Shown piece by piece: positions 38,826-52,500 of a stretch of 64,000 nucleotides of DNA; the first letter of the stretch is position 1; each line of letters begins with the position of its first letter. The notes beneath the pieces are model-generated. The model was not told the DNA's origin, ran no database searches, and was given only the letters and a program-made list of their open reading frames with translations. The stretch comes from Trochalopteron elliotii (taxonomy: Eukaryota > Chordata > Aves > Passeriformes > Leiothrichidae). Location: the NCBI GenBank assembly GCA_024734555.1, contig JANPWX010000097.1:5077004-5141003 (forward strand). The letters are read 5' to 3'. The translations under genes were made by a program, and so were the position numbers.

Positions 38826-40735
38826 AGCTGAGGATGCATGTACGAAATACAGTGGTGCCTTTCAGATACACCCCACTCCATAGCTGGGTGCTGCTGTGCC
38901 CATGCTTCTAATTTTTCCTCTGGGGTCAAATAGGAGGCAAACACCCTTGATTACGACACAGATTCGTAGATCCAAAGAATTTATCAAGCCTAAACTGAAG
39001 TCCAGGGTCGTTTAGCTCCATTTGCCCTTTTATTCTCCAGGGAATCTGTTTGCCTCTAACTCATTGACTCTGAAAAGTTTCCAAAACATATTTCTTGGCA
39101 ATGCTTGGATCTTCCCACCAGAAGGTCATTATCTTTTCATAAGAATAAAGGGAGGCACAAAACTCCCTAATTCCTTGGCAAATAAACAGGCCTCCATCAG
39201 ACATGTACTCTTTCTAAGGCCAGAAAGAAAGGCAAAGAAAAAGTTGTTAAAGATTTTTTTCCCAGTTTACAGGAAAATTTGACCCCCAGTAGAAGCTCAG
39301 AATAGCGGCTAAACCGAAGGAGAAGATTGTCTTAGTGGCAGGATGGTCTTTACATTGTCCTGTCTTGTGCATCTTGTTCATGCTCCTGGGGTCAAGCTGA
39401 CCTCTACAATTGCCCCTTTAGGTCAAATGGGGAGGTACCACTGGACACAGGGCTTTTTCTCTTTACCCTTTGTAATGTGAGGCCTGGCCAATTTCCAAAG
39501 CTCATTTGGGGGTTTTACAGCAGTCACTGAGGACACTAGGACTGCCTGTGATTGCTACTGTTGTCTTCTTGTGGCACACAAAAGCTGTGGCTTTTGTTCT
39601 CTGCTGTTGATCTCAAGCTTGTTACAGAGCCCTGGGGAGCATTTTGTGGCCAAAGGCGGTGGGGTGGGTGCTCTGGAGACCAGTCAGAACTGACCATCTT
39701 CCTGTGGTTGTGGTAGACTGAGCTCATCCCGGGACCTTTCGAATTCCAACTTTGCTGTCTGGCACGGCTCTTGGTATAATGCAGACCACAGCATTTCAGC
39801 CAGTAATTCCCAGCAGAAGGAATTACTCTTTGCTCTAGCAACAATCCTGGAGAGTCCTGGCATAAGGACTTTACGTGACTGCTCTCTTGCACCATGTATT
39901 TTTGCTTCTTTCCTTTTTCATTAAGAAGATGAGAAGTGCAGGGTGATGGAGATCAGCCTTCCTCCCACTGCCTAGAGGAAAGCAAGGTAGAAGCAAAGCC
40001 CTCTTGGGCAAGGGGAGAGGGCTGCCCTGTGCCAAGGATTGCAAGGGATTGGTGGGGCTGTTCAGTGCAGCTGATCCCAAATGTTGTTGGTGGGATCCTG
40101 GACAGGATATTTATGCCATGCATGTCATCTAGGAACTTGGGCCAGGTGCTGATGCCCAGTTTTCCTTCCTGCTGGGAGCTCTGTAAATCTCTCATCTGCA
40201 TGAGGCACAGGAGCCTGTGGTAGGTGTTGCATATTTTGCACCCACCAGTTCATCTGTGCTTCCTCCTGCTTCCTCATTTCTAGCCTTCCCCAGGAACAGA
40301 AGACTTAGAAAGACAGACATGTGAATCCCTGCAAAGCAGAGATCCAGCAAGTGCTATTTACTGCCTCACTATACCCACCCTAGCCTTTCTTCCTCCTCTG
40401 CTCTCCAGTTCCTGCTCACTGTGAAGACGTGGAGGTTATGCAGGCTGCCATCCCACACAGTTCATCCCTGCAACCCTTTCTCACATACTGACAGGATCTG
40501 ACATCCTCCCGCTGAGGGATTCCCCCTGTGGGCAGCAGAAGTGTAAAGGAGTAGCACATCGTGGTGTTCAGACAGGAACTGGCAACAACAAAATGCAGGG
40601 GAATTCAGAATTAGGTGTCTGCAGCTCTGATTTTAACTCTCCCTATAAGGTATTGCTACATTAGCTGGAACCTGCTGACTGAATGTGAGGATAGGAAGAT
40701 TTGCCCACTGTTGTGTGAATAAAAGCTGAATTCTT
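38826..40735. other. Unique sequence, possibly holding a further decayed LTR
   Basis: No gene. On the minus strand near 38960-38990 an AAATTCTTTGGATC stretch resembles the polyadenylation/R region of some avian LTRs, and GGTCAAA-type words recur at 38925-39440. The ends could not be found, so no element is called. Confidence 0.35.
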
Positions 40736-40843
40736 CCTCTTTTCTTTTCTTTTCTTTTCTTTTCTTTTCTTTTCTTTTCTTTTCTTTTNTTTTTTCTTTT
40801 TTCTTTTTTCTTTTTTCTTTTTTCTTTTTTCTTTTTTCTTTTC
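40736..40843 (+). repeat. Compound pyrimidine microsatellite (TTTTC)n then (TTTTTTC)n, with one N
   Basis: About nine 5-bp TTTTC units run to 40784. After the N at 40789 the period changes to 7 bp (C at 40796, 40803, 40810, 40817, 40824, 40831 and 40838). It is a pure polypyrimidine strand, so triplex-prone in principle. The N is the only ambiguous base in the window and probably marks an assembly or polishing problem. Confidence 0.95.
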
Positions 40844-43800
40844 ACATTTGCCCCTTCAGATGTCTTTGTGTGACTCCAGTTGTCTTGTGTGATTGTTAGG
40901 TGTGTTTTTATGAGGAAAAACTTGCATCATTGAACATTGTCTGAAACAGCCTAAATAAAGGCTGGTAAAAGCTTGCCATTGTCCAGCTAAACAATAAAAA
41001 GCCCAGATGGCTGAAAAGAGATCTGTACTTACATAGACTTAAAGATGAGGCCTTATTCTGCAGAATCGAGTTCTGCTCCCAATAAACCCAAGAGTTTTTG
41101 GGAGTCAATGTGTTACTCCACATATCTGTTTTTTTGAGAACAGATAATTTCGCTGTTGGTCCCTTCAGGAAAGGTGCTGGAGGAAGGTGATCTGTTCTCC
41201 TCTTTCTCATAGTGGTTTCTGTCATCTCCATCAGTTATCAGTGCTACTGACATATGCTGAGAACCAAGGCCACTCTGGCTTATCTACACTGCTTTGGTCA
41301 GACAAGATTTGTGGAGATCAACAGCTCTTGGAAGTTGCTAGACCAGATAGTAAAAGGGTGTTACAGAAGAGACTTTGGAGATGGTTCCCTGCCAGCACTG
41401 CATTGTTTTTACAGAGATGTGGGTGCTCCTTGGACCTTACACCCTCACACCTGCACCAGCAGAAAGGACAGCCTAGCCATGTGACCAGTGTACCTGCTAC
41501 CTCTGGTTCCATCTGGGCTCTGTCTCCATGTGTGTGGCCTCTGGCAATCAGGAAATTGTGTTCCTTGCTCCTTTTGTAGACATGTGCATTGTCTCTCATA
41601 GGACCACAGCCTGGCAAAAGCCCTCCAGAAAATGGAGATGCATGGAGGCATGTACCCCTTGTGCTGCCAAAATTACATGCTAGTGCCACACCACACTATT
41701 GCTGATTTTTCTTCTGGAGTGGTTGCAGATGCTGAAAATCAAAGAGCTGCTCACTTTGGGGAGCTACCTACAGGATTCCCACAAAGCAACCACTGGGAAG
41801 TGGAGTGAGAGACAGAATGACAGGTAATAAACCTGCACACAGTGCACCTAGACATAAACACTCAAAGTGTCCTCTGGTTAATTCAATGGAAACACTCCTG
41901 TATGGGCTCACTTGTGACCCCCACCAAATCCAGGAGAGCTGGGAATGCACAGGTGTAGAATCAGTACTTGTGGATCCCCCACTTTGGAAGACTGCACAAT
42001 AGTGGCTGCCTGGGGACCCTGATAGCTCTGAGGAATTGCTATGTGCTGGCTCTGTTCCCAGTAAAAAGACTAGCTACCACAAAATGACACAAGGCTTATT
42101 AATTAAATTAAGGCCCTTTCATAATTTTGGGGCAGGATTTTCAAAAGTGCTCAGCCTTGCCCTAACTGTGCTCTCACCAAGGGTAGTCAGGTGTTGTATT
42201 GGCACTTTCAAGCAGAGCAAAAGCCTTCAGAAAATTTACCTTCATTCTGAAACCCTTTAGCAGATATGATGGGAAAATGCAGTGGATCTTGGATTCCAAT
42301 GTGACTCATGGAATATCTGCAGCTGCACATGCTCTATCTGCTTCCCTACATGAAGCAAAGTCAGTTTTGGGGCACACCTAGACAGGAGAACCCTAGGAAA
42401 CACCAGAGGACTTGGGCTGCTCCCCAGATACCCGCTGCTCCAGGAAGGGGACATAAGAGGGGTGCTTCAGTTTTATGATGTGCTGCATACAAAATGTTCT
42501 AAGTGTCTGTATGACATTAAAGGTCTCTTCATGCCTGCATCCTGTCCCTCTTTCAGTTTGCTTAATCCTGTCCTGCCTTTTTGAAACGTCACCTGCTATC
42601 TCAGTCAATGCACAAGCCCTGCTCACTTCCTATCCCAAATTGTTCCAGAGCTTTGCTATCCCCTGGTAAAGTGACACTGCAGTTTGTCCTAAAGATGTGG
42701 AGTACCTTCCTTCTCTGTCATTTCTTCCATGAGCAAAAGGTCAAAGCTATCACTTCTGTGACTGGGTAGGAGGGATAGTTGTGAGTTGAGTCATCCACAG
42801 GCACAGGGTGTCCTATAGATCCACTATTGTCTCGGGAGAGCAGTGAAATCCAGGCCAGCAACCTCGCCTGATGCAGTTTTCCAGTGCTGTTGATATTTAA
42901 GACAAATGATCATTATTTCAGAAAAGAGGAGGTGATACCTACCCCCTCTGTTTATCAGGAAAGCTGACATTAAAAAGCCAGAGGCAACTGGGAATTTTTC
43001 CTGAACTGGGAGCGGTTTTTCCAAAATTACACCTGAATTCTTCTCTGCCCTGCCTGCCATGTCATGGCACCCCACTGAATTCATTGGGTTCCAGGGTCCA
43101 GTCTGGCCTGGTAGCCTTCACACAAAGGCTGTGGAGAAAACCGAGCTGCCCCCTTTTTTTAAGACTCACACAATACAGGATCTTGATGAAGTTAACAGCT
43201 GGCAAATGCAGAACGTGGAAAAGGAAATACTGCTTCAGGCAGCACTGTCATTGTAACCCTTGGAATTCAGGGCTGCGGGAGGGTCTTGCAGAGAGATGTT
43301 TTTTCAAGGACAGCAGCACAACAAATGCGACAGTCAGTAACAAAAGCTCAGAGAGGAAAGCAGGACCCAGCAGGGGACAGGGAGGAATTGCCTTTCAAGA
43401 ATGGCACTGAGTGACCAGACGGGTAGTTTGGGAGGTTGTCTTTCCCTAAGTATTCAGCAAATCTCTGGGAATGGGAGGCACTGCAAAATTGTCATTTAAT
43501 AGTTTTTTACAATGCATCTGGTCAGAATCTGGAGGGCTTTAGTTTCCAGGGCCAAAAAGAGAACATGGGCCAATTTCTGATCCTTTTTATGTTCTGATAG
43601 AGATTTCCATCACACATGCAACTAATCCTACTGGCTCAAACTCTCTGACAGTGAATGTCCTCATATTTTAGGTTGTATCAGCTAAATACGCAACCAAATA
43701 TCTAAACGGCAAAACAAGTCTTATGTGGTTGCATTTCTTTCCATGCATTTGTCTCTCAAACTCATCCCCTTCCCACAAGAAGCTTCGAGCCCACTGACTA

Positions 43801-44560
43801 AAGTGTCCAAAGTTTACATAAGGTAGAGATCGACTACATTCTCATGATTTTTGTGGAAAATGATGTTTATTCAGCAGTGTCCTATGGCATACTCACAATT
43901 GGTGCCTTTGGTGAAGGAAAACCTGCAGTGTGATTTTAATGCTCTCTGCACAGCTCTGCCTGCTGACTGGGTGTGGTCAGGGTCCATCTGGCCCACAGGC
44001 AACGTGGCATCGAGCAGGACCCCATTCCCCCAGGGCCTCTCAGGGGCTAGTGTACATGCAAGATGCTGCACAAGCCTTGAGCTCAGGTGCCTGAGTGTGG
44101 AGGGGGAACTAAAGCATTTTGGAGGTGGGAGAGATCAAAGACAGGAGGGGTTGCTGCTCCTCCTGTATGGGCAAGGAGTATGGGCACAAGACATTAACCT
44201 GTGAGAAACTGGATTATGTCACTGCTCAGAGTGACTTGCTTTGTTTTCTGGATAACGCAACTCTCAAAAATGTTTCCTGTGCAGGGTAGTTTGTTTCCTA
44301 CAAACATGTATGTAACTCTTGATACCAAAGGGGAATTTGTGTGAGTGCTACAATCTTTGTTCTTTGCAGTGTTATATTTAATCACAAACACCTGATGTAG
44401 ACGGCAGATGTGTGGAATGAATAGGACACCATTTCAACTCACTGGTAATTTGAGTTGCTATTACTTCACCTGTTTGAGTGCCCTTTTGTCATGCAGTTTT
44501 AATTCTGATTTTAAAGATGCTTCCCATCGTTGTAATACATTGATTTCAGTAAAATTATCC

Positions 44561-44592
44561 CTGTGTTACACCAGGGACTGGGTGTAACACAG
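44561..44592. repeat. Perfect 12-bp inverted repeat, 8-nt loop
   Basis: CTGTGTTACACC (44561-44572) and GGTGTAACACAG (44581-44592) are exact reverse complements around AGGGACTG. It would form a stable cruciform or RNA hairpin. The stem is short for a microRNA precursor, and pairing does not continue beyond it. Confidence 0.9.
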
Positions 44593-47500
44593 TCAGTATT
44601 GTCAATATATGTCAGTATTTAGAACATTCACTTTAAACTCATCTCGGTAAAAAAACATGGATAAGTTCCACTGAGTATGTGGACTCTTGCCTTGGGTCAG
44701 TGGTTGTTGCCTATGCACAAAGTAGGCAGGAGGCCTTAACTTCCTGAGTAGGGAACATTTTGTGTTCACCATAGGTAGATGCAAATAACAGGTCATGGCA
44801 GGCAGAAGTCAGAATCAGATCTGATACCTTTATTAAATACATGATTGCTATTTTACAGGAGGCATCACACAGCACTATACCAAGAACAAGAAACATGCAT
44901 TGAGTGCCCAGAACCTTAGATCAGCTATTTGTTGAAACTCAGTCACCAAATTATATGCTGCTGTCTTGGGTAAGGCCACAGTGGGTATTCCCAGAAGAGC
45001 TTTGGGACCATTAGTCTCACTGAGAGAAGTGCATAACTGAGTTAAGTGCATGACCAGCTTGGTAGGCAGGTACTTGAGAAGTCACAGCTCACTAGGACTC
45101 TGCTGCTTCTTGGAAATTGCAAAGAGGCTGAACCTGTAAGCTTAAAAAAAGGATATTTCAGTTGCTCTCACTGCAAAATCTACATGTGAATACTTTAGTT
45201 ATTTCTTGCCTGAAAAGGGAGAATTGAGCTGGATTTTGGATCTGCACTGGCATAGTCATACCTCCTGCTGGGGAACGTGGTATCACCTTCCTGAGGGTGT
45301 GTGAGGGAGGGAGGGGAGGACAAAGGCAGCTCTTCGAGCCCTTAAGATTTTACTGTATGCTGTAGATCCCACCATTTGTCCAAGAGACAACAAAACTAAT
45401 ACATACAGCACTTAACTGCCTTAAACGTGGCTCATGTTGAGTGCTCTGCTGTGCATCCCAGCAGCATGAGATTTGCCAGGTAGCCTGCAATTGTATAATT
45501 TTTTTTTTGTAGGAACCAGATAGAAATGGGTAATTACTCACAGAAGGTGGTCATAATTGCGTTCACTAACAAGCAAGGGCAGAAACAGTTGCCTTTAGCC
45601 CCACTTTAAAAGGACAAAGCAAAGAGCACTTGGCAGGAGGAATTTCCCATAAAGAGGTGGTGTTTGGTATTTGACAGGGTAATTGGATGTTTAGAGGAAC
45701 AGGCTGACATGAAAATACACTTTCTTTTGTGTGGCTCAGGAAGACCAGTCTTTGTCAACAGCCTAAGACATAGGATGGAGGACTCTCAGGACCCGGAAAA
45801 AAAATGAGGTGTAGACAAAGTTCTCAACTGGATTTTGGGTGCCACAACTTCCCAAAAGGCTGTGATGTCCACCTGGAGTTGCCTGGCAAAGATGTCCAGG
45901 GGTTGACACATGGCTTTTTAAGTCTTTTTAAATACTGATGTCACTTTGCATAATGTTCCCTCCCAGCCTGCCTCCATTATGTCCCATCCAATTGTCTGTT
46001 TTGAGTGGTTTAGTGCTGCTGAGCAATGAGATGTTCTGTGTCCTTTACTTCACATGATCTCCAAAGGGCCTGGAATCCGTTGCGCAGCCACCCTCACCGT
46101 TAGTAGAGCACAGAGTTAAAGAAGCACATGGGACAGGAGAAGGGGACTTTGCTGGCAGGACAGACATGGAGCTGTCAGAGGAGAAATGGAGCTGCCTCAG
46201 GCCACCAAGGGAGTGGTGGAGCTGGCCTCTTCAGGACATGTCTGTTCTCTTCAGGCAAGAAAGAAAGTTTTGAAATGGGGGGCTTTTAAATCATGGTCTT
46301 GCTCCAATCTCTGCTCTCCTCCTCTCTCAGTGCCCCTTCATCTCATATCCTGTGGATTAAGGATACAGCATTTAGATGAAATGCCTCAAATTTGTCTCTT
46401 TGCAGCAGGTCTTTCAAATGTTCCATCTCCTCACAGCTCAGCCAGTTCAGGGTTCCTACATAAAGGGTCTGCTAGCCATGGAGAGAGGTTATTTCTTCCC
46501 ATCCTGCTTTTGTTTTGAATTTTGCATGGACAGGGACTGTGTTGTCAACCCATTAATTGTCACAAAGTTAATGGCTTGAATCTGCAGGCCACAGGCTTAA
46601 ATTTCTGGGAATGAGATTTACTGCAGACTATCACATGAGGATACTGTGACAATCTAGTTGAGGTTTAAGAAGAGCAATCCTATTAGCTTGAATTGCCGAT
46701 AGGGATCAAAGCTCTCTTTCCTCTTACACAAATGCCTTGGAAGCAAACTGATCACTGTCCAGGTCTATCAGACCATGAAACTAGATTAGCAAACTGGGGC
46801 CCCTGTGTCCAAATGACAGAGCAGCTGAGGCTGCTGTACATCGAGGAAGAGAGACAAGTGGGGAGATTATGCAAATATGTGGCAAATAACTCACTTTAGA
46901 GGATTAAAATCAAAATTAAATAAATCAAATTAAAATAAAAGTGAAGGTACAACAGTACTACCAGCTCAATACAAACTCGCTTTCACTGTAGCAAATTACA
47001 CATTCAATGTCATGGCCAAGAGAACCACCTCAGGGACAAACAGCAACCAAAAATTTATCTTCATAGCTACAAGCTTGTTTAAAGTGCTTTTTTGTGGTGC
47101 ACAAGTAGAAGAATGTAAACCCTTTTCTCCCAGGTACGTGCCATACACACTTTGAAGCATCTGGCCTTTTTTTAGAGTTTAGGAAATAAACTGAGCTGGA
47201 GAGAGGAGAAAGAATGGTAATTGATGATTATACGGTTGGCACTAGCCACATCACTAATACGACTCTAGTGGTCTGAATCATTGTTAGGGCTATGGGAACA
47301 GGGCTTTCTGGTGCTGTGCAAGCAAAAAACCCCATGGGTTCTGTGCCAGCAAATATTCTTGTTTAGTCTCACACACCTTGAGGGATGTTCAAGCTGATAG
47401 CTGGCTGTGGCTTATGTAGAAAAAATGATGACTTGCATCCCCTTGGAGTGGGACAAGTGTCCCACATTCAGCTCTCCTGCCCCTGACTTAAAACTGATTT

Positions 47501-47857
47501 ACAAAAAATCCTAATAAAGAATTTAGTCCTATGGGAAATTAAGTGTATCATAAGGAGCCAAAGCCCTGTGTCTCCTCTCAGTGGAAAAGTCTGGGGCAAA
47601 TTGTCCTGCTGGCTCCCCCACCTACTGGGATTGCAGTGGGTGATAGGTTTGGCAAAGACCTAACAGGCTTCAGTAGTCATCTAGCATCACTTGGTCCCTC
47701 TGTGGATCAGACTAGGTCTGGAAGTGAGCATTAGCTAATAAAGTAATGCCATTTTTTGGCTGACTGTCCAGGTTGCCAGGTAGTGTTTGGGTATCTATGT
47801 ATAATTAGCCAAGTGATATGCATTTAATTTGTTGGGTAGACGCCCTGAGGTTAAAAT

Positions 47858-47883
47858 CAACCCTGAACATGTATTCAGGGTTG
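47858..47883. repeat. Perfect 10-bp inverted repeat, 6-nt loop
   Basis: CAACCCTGAA (47858-47867) pairs with TTCAGGGTTG (47874-47883). Small hairpin, no family recognised. Confidence 0.85.
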
Positions 47884-48872
47884 TAGGATGTCCTGGTAAA
47901 TACCAACAGAGTATTCTCAAGGTGTCTATACTTCACTCTGCAAGGCAGAAGTTTGCCCTGCGCTCCTTATTTTTCCTCCTTGCAAACTTACCATAGACTA
48001 CTGATTTTGATAAAAACTTTAGCTCTTCTTATTCTTTCAAATGCACTGTCTTTGCATTGAAACATACAGAACGTGCTTCAAAATGGATGAAAAATCTTCA
48101 ACAGTTTTGGTCCCTTGAATCAGCCTAGCAGTGTGATTGACAGATCACAGGCATTTCTCCTTGGCAAGACAGTTTGCTTACTTGATAATTCACCAGAGCT
48201 GGAATTTCCTTCCTTCATGGGTCTCGCCCACAGCCCAACCTTGCAGCCACAGCATGTGCTGTTAGCAAAGGGAACTTTGCTCCTCATTTTGCTTCTGCCT
48301 TTTGATGTTTCTTACTCTCAGCCAAGAATATGAACTCTTTGGTACACACAGAAATGGGGGAGGGACTCCGAGGAAACTATACATGAAAGTTGGAAGCCAA
48401 GACAACCATATGTAGCCGATAATAGTCAATACTTTATTGATTACATCTTATATGACAAGTCCCCAAGTGGTGTTAGTAAGATTTTCCAGTACAGTAGTTG
48501 TTAGACTGTTTTTCTTTCCCCTTTTTTGTTTTGATTTGCTTCTGATCTAATCGTGACTGGAAGTAAGATTTATTCACAGCCCTGGTAGCAATTCCTGCCC
48601 ACAAGTTTTGGGAAGTTCACACTGTAAACTCAATATGGATTTACCATTGATGGTCTTGCCTTGAAATGAATCTGAACTGGAACCCAAAATTTGCATGTCA
48701 CATTACTGCATCAAGTGTGGGTTTTGATTTTAATGCTAATCCAAATCTGTATTTCTGGACTTGACAAGAAAAAAACCTAGTAGTAGTAAATAGTATCTGA
48801 AAAAAGCAGGAACAATAACAACATCAATAAAGGCAATAAAACCAATCATATCCACACATTAGAGCTCCTATG

Positions 48873-48909
48873 CTCATAAAAAATGCATTTATGAGTGCTT
48901 TTATGAGTG
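48873..48909. repeat. Small inverted and direct repeat cluster
   Basis: CTCATAAA (48873-48880) pairs with TTTATGAG (48888-48895), and TTTATGAGTG occurs at 48888-48897 and again at 48900-48909. Confidence 0.7.
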
Positions 48910-49486
48910 ATTAATCTAAAATTGTTGCACATGCACTTTTGGTGTGCAACACAGCAACAGCAGGATTCCAGTGGAATCTTTAGGGGAAAAGCAAAAAATA
49001 ACATCAAAAAGTGTCACAATTGAAACAGAGGGGAACGTTCAAGCAAGGTATAATTAACCCAGCTGGAATTTGGTCAGGATATCCAGGTTAACACCTCATT
49101 CAGTTAGTGGGCTGTGTAGTAAATTGTTGAATATTGTTGTTTAAAAGTCAAATAATTTACTGAGCTCTTTTCATGTGTGGAATATACAAGAAGGTCAACT
49201 GCCTTTTTAACATCTGGTAGCAGAACCCTGGTGATTTACCTGCACTCTGGTGATTGTAGATAGCCAAGTGATGGATGACTTTGCTAGAAAGCTCACTCTG
49301 TTAACTCATACAAGCCCACAAGGAGCCTGATAACTCTGTTTTGTGGAAACATTAAAGGCTTTGTCTGTAGCTTGTGTAGATTGACAAAGTAGCATAGATG
49401 TCAGTGGGACTCTGCTGATTTATTTGTGCTTTGGACATATCTCTAAACCAGAAGGCCATTCATTACCTTTTCTTGCTTGAAAGGAA

Positions 49487-49532
49487 AAAAAACAAAACAA
49501 AAACAAAAACCAGAAAATTCGAAAATTCGAAA
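49487..49532 (+). repeat. A-rich AAAAC repeat with short GAAAATTC tandem
   Basis: Several AAAAC-type units are followed by GAAAATTC repeated about two and a half times. Confidence 0.8.
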
Positions 49533-52500
49533 GTACCTTCATTTATTACTTACTTACTAGAAAACATTTTACTTGGATTTTCAAATTACCATTTAAATCA
49601 AATCTAGATTTGGATGAGGAGAAGACTGGATGAGATGATGCCACGCTTACTTTAATTGCTTTGCTGCCCTACACTGGTGTCTGTAAGAAAGCCAACAGGA
49701 AAATCACAGAAAATTGCAGGAAAATTATAAGCAGAGCAGTAGAAGGAGGATCAGCAAACTGATTAGGGGCTAAATTTTCCCTCAGCCTAATGAGCCATGT
49801 GCCAGAGAAAGACTGACTGTATCTCCCTATCCCTTTTTGGTTTCCTGCATCTCATGTCAGTTTAAGCACAGCCTAATCACACCAATTGTGCTGATCCTGT
49901 AGAGCTGACCTTCCTCTCTTATAGAGGTCTCTCTCTGATCAACATATCTGTATTCTGAAAGGCTCTGAGTGCATTGCATTGAGTGAGAAGAACTAGTTTT
50001 TCGGTCTTGTTGGCAAGAGGAAGCTAATGTGGTTAGGGGAAAGGAAGGTGAGTTCACTCTGTTTTCTGCCTTATCAGCAAAACTATCAATCTGCGTCACA
50101 GCATGGCAACTGATGGAAACTGAAGACAGGAAGGGCATGGCATTGCCTAATTTCTTCCCTATCCATAGGCTGAACCTGTAGGAATGGCAATTAGAAAATT
50201 CATCTTATGGCTTAAAACATTTGCTTCAGTTTCATGCCAGGCTTTAGCAAGCACAGCACTGAACTGTAGCTGACTTGGAGGCAGCGTGGAGGGGCTAAGG
50301 GTCCAACAGAGCAAGGGCAACAGTTTTACTGCACAATCCGCCTCCTGATTACTCTTGTTTTCCACATATCTCAGGATTACCAGAGGATGCTCAGCCTCCA
50401 CTGATTTACTGTCTTGGCAAATATCAAATGTAGCACAATCTATGCTGTATGTTGCAAGGAAGCTAACAGTGGATGAATGAGGGCAATGTTTGCAGACAGG
50501 ACTTTCCTTTGCAAACACTGAATCATGCTGTTGTGAAACCAGGACCGAGTGATGAATGACTCACTGTTGGCAGCACACACTGCCCTATCAGTAGGCTCTG
50601 TTCAGGGGATGTGGGGGCTGGTGCTTGATATCATCTCTGAGCTCCCAGCTCCCAGCATGCTAATGAGTAATGCACACTGTGGTCTGTATTGATCTGTGAT
50701 TTGGTTATTCACGAGACTCTGCACAAAGACACCCGCGTTGCTGGAAGTCCTGTTATTCTTCAACACAAAGATGCTGCTTTGAGGATGTTTAAAAACATCT
50801 CTCTTGTTTGACTGTAATGTTTTCAGCTTGGATCTCTTTATTTTGAGGAATTTTTTTCCCAGTATGAATGCTTTGTAGTAACAAAATGCAAATCTTCATT
50901 AGTAAGGGTCAGAAGAAGCATGCTTAGATGATTCAAAGAAATGAGAGTGAGATAGAAATCCTTGGGCCATTGGTTCAAACTCAGTACCTGCTGGCTGTAA
51001 GGGGCACATTCCCTATTTGGGTGCAGGTGACTATATCAAATTACCCAATGCAGAGGCTGGAGTGGACCTGCCTGTTGGTAGTGCTGAAAATGGGTACACT
51101 GCCAGGCTCAAAAAAGGAGAGGGGAAAAAAAATGTTTGTTTGAGTGTAAGGGCATCAAACTGCTTTCTGTATCTAAGCTATGGCACTCATTAACTTGCCA
51201 AAGACTGCCTTCAGGATGTGAGGAAAGGGTCTGCATCTCGAAACAGACAGGGTTGAGAATGGTATTACTGGAGGTCTCCATACCTAACTTGAGATGATAA
51301 ACCAGCACTGCATCCACTTTTTACTGAAACTCAGCACAAGGGTTGAAGTCCTAGAAAGTTTACAGAGTGATGTGTCCTCTCAAGGTGAAAGGAGGTGTTC
51401 GCAGACGAACAATGAAGCATAGGGAAGGTTGGCCTGCCTCTACCAGCTGTCTGGGATCAAACAGGAGACTTCAGTCAGCAGATGCTGCTGCTGCGTCTGT
51501 AAGTACCAGATCCCAAGCTCACTGCAAGGCTCCCACTAACTTCGGCAGACTACAAATCAGACTGTGAATAAGCACCATGTTCTCTCAAATAGACTGAATG
51601 GAATTTGAAAGATGGGAGATAAGAGCTCTTCCCAAGACAGGGCAGAAACAGAGGACCTGGTTTCCTTCGCAGCAAAGTCCTGCACTAAAAAGTTCAGTAT
51701 TTGCACCAAGAATGGGCAAAGCAGAGACACAGGCGTGTCACCTTTATGCAATGACAGAGGTTAAAGAATTGTTGCAGACCACGTTGTAGGGATGTGACAA
51801 TTCTGTCTTTCTGTGAAATAGCTACAAGTTGGTTTAAGAGGGACAAGTCTTACTTTTCAACAAATAATGTCACTTCATTATTCAAAGAGAAGACATATGC
51901 ATTTAAGCTCTGAAGCAGTTTTTCTCTGACAACAGTCCCCTCCCTGTGAGTCTGTGTCATGTGGTAGTATAAGTATGGGCTAAACGGCACTTAAGACTGA
52001 GTAAACAAGATGATTTCAAAAGCAATTGGGAAAAGGAGCATGGAAATTGAATGAAGCCCAGAAATATGTTCTGAATCCCCACCCCAATCACACTGTGGGA
52101 GGAACTTGACATTGCCATAAATAAAAATGCATGTTAAAAACCTTTCCACGGTTTCTGCAGAGTATTCTCATGGGGCCCAAGATGGCTGTTGATAGCAAAG
52201 AATGCATTACACTGAAGGATCACAGGTTCTGCAAAATCCTATCAAATTTTATGGAAAATGATAACATTCTTGCCAGCTTAATGAACCACCCCTTCAAGGC
52301 TCTTAGGAGTGATACACCCACTGCTGAAATATATGGATGGTGCATACAACCTTGCAGGAGAGATAAAACCCTCCAGCAGTCCTGTGGTGTTAGCCAAGCT
52401 AAACTATCTTCCATCTCCGACAAACACACAGCAATACTCACTCCTGACATATTCCTATAAATATTCTGAGCCTCTACAGAAACCTACTGGCTTCAGCCCC

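Noticed and set aside
38920..39450. Possible reversed, decayed LTR with an AAATTCTTTGG motif on the minus strand
   Set aside because: Boundaries and target duplication could not be located; the resemblance is too weak.
49857..50518. Two nearly abutting minus-strand frames that could be a frameshifted retropseudogene
   Set aside because: No protein family resemblance, no poly-A tail and no target duplication seen.
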